Positions 5,981 through 8,128 of a DNA stretch of 8,128 nt are shown piece after piece. Position numbers and translations under genes: made by a program. Source of the DNA: an uncultured Porphyromonadaceae bacterium (GTDB lineage Bacteria > Bacteroidota > Bacteroidia > Bacteroidales > Muribaculaceae); contig CAMWRO010000123.1 of the NCBI GenBank assembly GCA_947176615.1, positions 1 to 8,128 of the forward strand, in the 5' to 3' direction. Numbering within the stretch: position 1 is the first letter of the stretch; each line of letters opens with the position of its first letter. The notes under the pieces were generated by a model. The model saw only the letters and a list, made by a program, of their open reading frames with translations. It searched no databases and was not told where the DNA came from.

Positions 5981-6937
5981 TTAGTCGTCGGTCGGGGGGA
6001 CGAAGCCTCCGGGGAGGAATGAGCCGATGTGTCGCTGTTTCTTTTCCTCGAAAATCTCGTCGATGGCAAGGAGGATGCCGCTTTCCTCGACGTCGCCAAA
6101 CTCGTCGTTGATGGCTGTGCCAAACATTTTCATCGTCGGCGACAGGCTCATGTAGGCGTTGACGAGCGGGGGGATGTTGACTCCGTACTCTCTCACCTCG
6201 CGGTTGAGGATTTTGTAATCCTCCTTGAATGTCGTGCCGGTGAAGACCGTGGCGAGCCTTTCTGTGTCGGGCATCGTGTCGAGCGGCTTTATGGGCCACA
6301 CGAGATGGTCGCGGTCGGGGAAATGCTTGTGGAGGAAATAAAGTATCATGTTGCGGCAGTCGGCCGAATAGCTGGGATACATCGTGACCTTCCCGAAAAG
6401 ATACTTGATTTCGGGATGGATTACCGTCAGTGCTCCCAGTCCGTCCCACAGGTTGTCAAGGGCGAAAAGAGCCTTGGCCCCGGCGCGGCTCGACTGGTAT
6501 TCGAGGCGCACGAATGACCGCCCCAGCTCGATTGTGTGGGGGAGGTAGTCGGCGATGAACTCGGGAGAGAAGTTGAACATGTGGCTCGTCGCGATGCGCG
6601 GACGGCCGTTTTCATCCATGCGGATGTCGTTGCCGATGATGTAGCGGTAACCGCCGAGGATGAGTTTTGATTCGGGATCCCACACTATGAGCTGGCGGCA
6701 AGGTGGAGTCATCGTGTCAAACTCGTCTATGTCGCAGTCTTTCCCGGTTCCGCCTCCGGCGGCGCGGAACGCAATCTCGCGCAATCGGCCTATTTCCCTC
6801 ATGACAGCGGGGGAATGGTGCGCGTCAAGCACATATATCTGATTGTTGCCTTTGTTGGTGTCACGCAGCAGACGGTCGGGTGTCAGCTCGCGCTCAATCA
6901 GCGAGGCATCTACAGGGTCAATAACTTTTTGATTCAT
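5981..6937 (-). CDS. glsB: GNAT-fold N-acyltransferase, GlsB-like (glycine lipid synthesis)
   Basis: This 318-residue protein belongs to the OlsB / hemolysin-like GNAT group of acyl-ACP-dependent N-acyltransferases. In Bacteroides thetaiotaomicron the homologous GlsB N-acylates glycine with a 3-hydroxy fatty acid, the first step to glycine lipids; OlsB does the same with ornithine. The acyltransferase core spans about residues 35-210: QIYVLDA, REIAFR, CRQLIVWDPES, LGGYRYI (94-100) and the strongly conserved ELGRSFVRLEYQ (137-148), followed by a GALTVIHPEIKYLFG-type stretch near 168-182. The C-terminal part (about 215-318) carries the conserved P-P-L-V-NAYM segment and an acidic end. Its ATG is 6 nt after the stop of the PlsC-like gene, so the two form an operon. 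The symbol rests on this pairing; the substrate (glycine rather than another amino acid) is inferred. Confidence 0.8.
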   Translation of the reverse strand: MNQKVIDPVDASLIERELTPDRLLRDTNKGNNQIYVLDAHHSPAVMREIGRLREIAFRAAGGGTGKDCDIDEFDTMTPPCRQLIVWDPESKLILGGYRYIIGNDIRMDENGRPRIATSHMFNFSPEFIADYLPHTIELGRSFVRLEYQSSRAGAKALFALDNLWDGLGALTVIHPEIKYLFGKVTMYPSYSADCRNMILYFLHKHFPDRDHLVWPIKPLDTMPDTERLATVFTGTTFKEDYKILNREVREYGVNIPPLVNAYMSLSPTMKMFGTAINDEFGDVEESGILLAIDEIFEEKKQRHIGSFLPGGFVPPTDD

Positions 6938-6943
6938 ATTAGA

Positions 6944-7801
6944 CTATTTCTCGCGGTCAGCAAGGGCATATACAGCTGCTCTGAGTTCATCAGCCTGTGA
7001 CTGCGCGTCACGGCCCCCTCTCAATCGGTCGTTTTCTATGGTCGGCCCTACATATATGTCATAGTGGGCCTTGCGGCTATTGAATATTTCGCGGGGGAGA
7101 TAAATCATCTCAATGTTGAACTTTAGCCCTAAGACTGTTCTTAATCGTGCAAATTTATAAAAAAAAGATGAATTATGCCCACTAAAATACACGGGAATTA
7201 TGTTTCGTCCCGAAGAAATCGCTTTTTGCACCGCCATTTTGTGCCATTTCAGGTCGGCGATGCGTCCGTCGGCTCCCCGGCGGGATACCATTCCGGCGGG
7301 AAACATGATTATGGGCGCGTCTCCGGCAAACGCTTCGTCGATGGCTCGGGATGCTTCGCGCGATTGTGCGCCGTGCTTGTTGACCGGCAGGAAAATCGGA
7401 CGCAGGGGGACGACTGCGTGCAACAGGTCGTTGACAACAAATTTAATGTCGTTGCGCCCGTAGGCGTCGGCCGCCACCATCGAGAGAATCAGGCCGTCAA
7501 GCGCGCCGAGGGGATGATTGGACACGATGACGGGGCGTGGGTCGTCCGCAGCAGGGAAACTGCCGTGGACGTCATATGTTATGCCGAGGTCGCTGACAAC
7601 GCCGCGACAGAAGTCGACACCTTGGCGGTCGCCGTTGTGTTGCAGCAGGTAGTTCAGGTCGTCTTGGCGGATGGTGCGTTCAAGCCATCGGATAACTTTT
7701 CCGGGTATATACTTATAGTAACGGCTGGCGCGCCGCTGCAACACTGCATCGACATCAATCCTTAAACTGTTGTTTTCTTCCTCTTGACGGCTCATGGGCA
7801 T
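6944..7801 (-). CDS. glsA: PlsC-like lysophospholipid / O-acyltransferase, GlsA-like
   Basis: This 285-residue protein of the PlsC acyltransferase superfamily probably adds the ester-linked second fatty acid to N-acyl-glycine, the step assigned to GlsA in Bacteroides, and acts at the inner face of the cytoplasmic membrane. Block I appears as SNHPLGALDG (94-103), with H96 and D102. The glycerolipid-binding block is replaced by PLRPIFLPVNKHG near 132-144, block III appears as FPAGMVSRR (167-175), and block IV as IIPVYFSGHN (201-210). H96 and D102 are separated by five residues instead of the usual four, and FPAG replaces FPEG. An in-frame start at 7867 would cross the promoter; the ATG at 7801 has AAGGAG 5 nt upstream and is preferred (ATG at 7795 is an alternative). 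It is the first gene of the unit with glsB and perhaps galE. A general 1-acylglycerol-3-phosphate role is possible. Confidence 0.8.
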   Translation of the reverse strand: MPMSRQEEENNSLRIDVDAVLQRRASRYYKYIPGKVIRWLERTIRQDDLNYLLQHNGDRQGVDFCRGVVSDLGITYDVHGSFPAADDPRPVIVSNHPLGALDGLILSMVAADAYGRNDIKFVVNDLLHAVVPLRPIFLPVNKHGAQSREASRAIDEAFAGDAPIIMFPAGMVSRRGADGRIADLKWHKMAVQKAISSGRNIIPVYFSGHNSSFFYKFARLRTVLGLKFNIEMIYLPREIFNSRKAHYDIYVGPTIENDRLRGGRDAQSQADELRAAVYALADREK

Positions 7802-7825
7802 CTGTGCTCCTTCTTTTTTATGCTG

Positions 7826-7857
7826 CAAAATTAGAATAAATTTCGATACTTGACAAA
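7826..7857 (-). promoter_or_regulatory. Promoter of the glsA-glsB(-galE) unit
   Basis: On the minus strand a -7 box TAATTTTG (7833-7826) is preceded by TTTG (7857-7854) with 20 bp between TTG and the box. The box ends 24 nt before the ATG at 7801, and an AAGGAG ribosome-binding site (7812-7807) falls in the short leader. This is the best-matched promoter plus ribosome-binding site in the window. Confidence 0.75.
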
Positions 7858-7876
7858 TTAAATACATGGCTGCCCG

Positions 7877-7903
7877 GCAACAAAAATCGCATAAAATTGT
7901 TGC
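7877..7903. repeat. Short inverted repeat upstream of the glsA promoter
   Basis: GCAACAA (7877-7883) and TTGTTGC (7897-7903) are perfect inverted copies around a 13-nt A-rich loop. They lie 20 bp upstream of the glsA -33 element. A regulator site or weak hairpin is possible; nothing identifies a function. Confidence 0.35.
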
Positions 7904-7916
7904 AGCGCCAGAATTA

Positions 7917-7962
7917 TTAGTCTAATTGGTCTAATTAGATTAATTGGTCTTATAATCAGTCT
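7917..7962. repeat. A+T-rich 9-bp repeat cluster between the glsA unit and tRNA-Gly
   Basis: Two copies of TAATTGGTC (7923-7931, 7941-7949) flank the related TAATTAGAT (7932-7940), so three 9-bp units lie end to end, with looser TAGTC and TTATAATCAGTC forms on either side. The junction contains the perfect palindrome TCTAATTAGA (7930-7939). The cluster lies between two divergent promoters. Confidence 0.6.
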
Positions 7963-8032
7963 GTTAACGCTCTAAATTGCATGGTTTTGGGTTGTGGTTA
8001 ATTGTTAAAATGCGTTAAAAGATGACGAAACA

Positions 8033-8064
8033 TTTGGTAGGTATCAAAAATAGTTCTACCTTTG
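8033..8064 (+). promoter_or_regulatory. Promoter of tRNA-Gly
   Basis: TTTG (8033-8036) and TACCTTTG (8057-8064) match the -33 and -7 elements, with 20 bp between TTG and the -7 box. The box ends 10 nt before the mature tRNA 5' end, leaving room for a very short 5' leader. Confidence 0.75.
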
Positions 8065-8074
8065 CATCGCAATT

Positions 8075-8128
8075 GCGAAAATAGCTCAGTTGGTAGAGCA
8101 CAACCTTGCCAAGGTTGGGGTCGCGGGT
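8075..8128 (+). tRNA. tRNA-Gly (anticodon GCC), truncated at the right edge
   Basis: The 5' acceptor strand GCGAAAA (8075-8081) is followed by T8-A9, a D arm GCTC / GAGC (8084-8087, 8096-8099) around AGTTGGTA, and an anticodon stem CAACC / GGTTG (8101-8105, 8113-8117). The loop TTGCCAA has anticodon GCC at 8108-8110, reading GGC and GGT. The variable loop GGGTC and the 5' T-stem strand GCGGG are present, and the sequence ends at the first base of the T loop. The T-stem 3' strand and the 3' acceptor strand lie outside the window. Confidence 0.95.

Noticed and set aside
7175..7765. 196-codon plus-strand open frame opposite the PlsC-like gene
   Set aside because: It is antisense to a gene with clear family motifs, has no recognisable domain and has no promoter of its own.

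Overview
The window looks like chromosomal DNA from a gut-type member of the Bacteroidales, probably Muribaculaceae or a close relative. The protein families are typical of that order: a short RsmI-like methylase, a Bacteroidetes-type MenA, and an adjacent pair of glycine-lipid acyltransferases. Five promoters share the Bacteroidetes layout TTG - 20 bp - TAnnTTTG. Most genes lack a strong Shine-Dalgarno sequence. The family-level placement is inference.

Left part (1-2274, minus strand). A HEPN-type protein of the HI0074 / HepT class (883-1308) is followed, with a one-base TGATG overlap, by a reading frame that starts as an MNT nucleotidyltransferase (HI0073 / MntA class). That frame continues without a stop into an RsmI-like tetrapyrrole-methylase-fold SAM methyltransferase, which runs off the left edge. 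This fusion of an antitoxin-type enzyme with a housekeeping methylase is the most unusual thing here. Upstream lies an orphan family-2 glycosyltransferase (1348-2274), whose promoter appears to produce an essentially leaderless mRNA.

Middle (2297-4900). Enolase (minus) and menA (plus) diverge from a shared 189-bp control region. Enolase ends at a strong bidirectional terminator that also carries the -33 element of the glycosyltransferase promoter. menA converges on galE. The whole gap between their stop codons is an inverted array of AAATAAC-like heptamers around a 13-bp hairpin.

Right part (4903-8128). A minus-strand unit reads glsA-like O-acyltransferase, glsB-like N-acyltransferase, then galE. 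The first two are probably the enzymes of glycine / serine-glycine lipid synthesis; galE follows after 40 bp and may be co-transcribed. A 207-bp gap with A+T-rich repeats separates this unit from a divergent tRNA-Gly(GCC) that is cut by the right edge.

No insertion sequence, integrase, phage gene or CRISPR array was seen. Apart from the toxin-antitoxin-like pair and the fusion, the content is core metabolism and membrane lipid synthesis.
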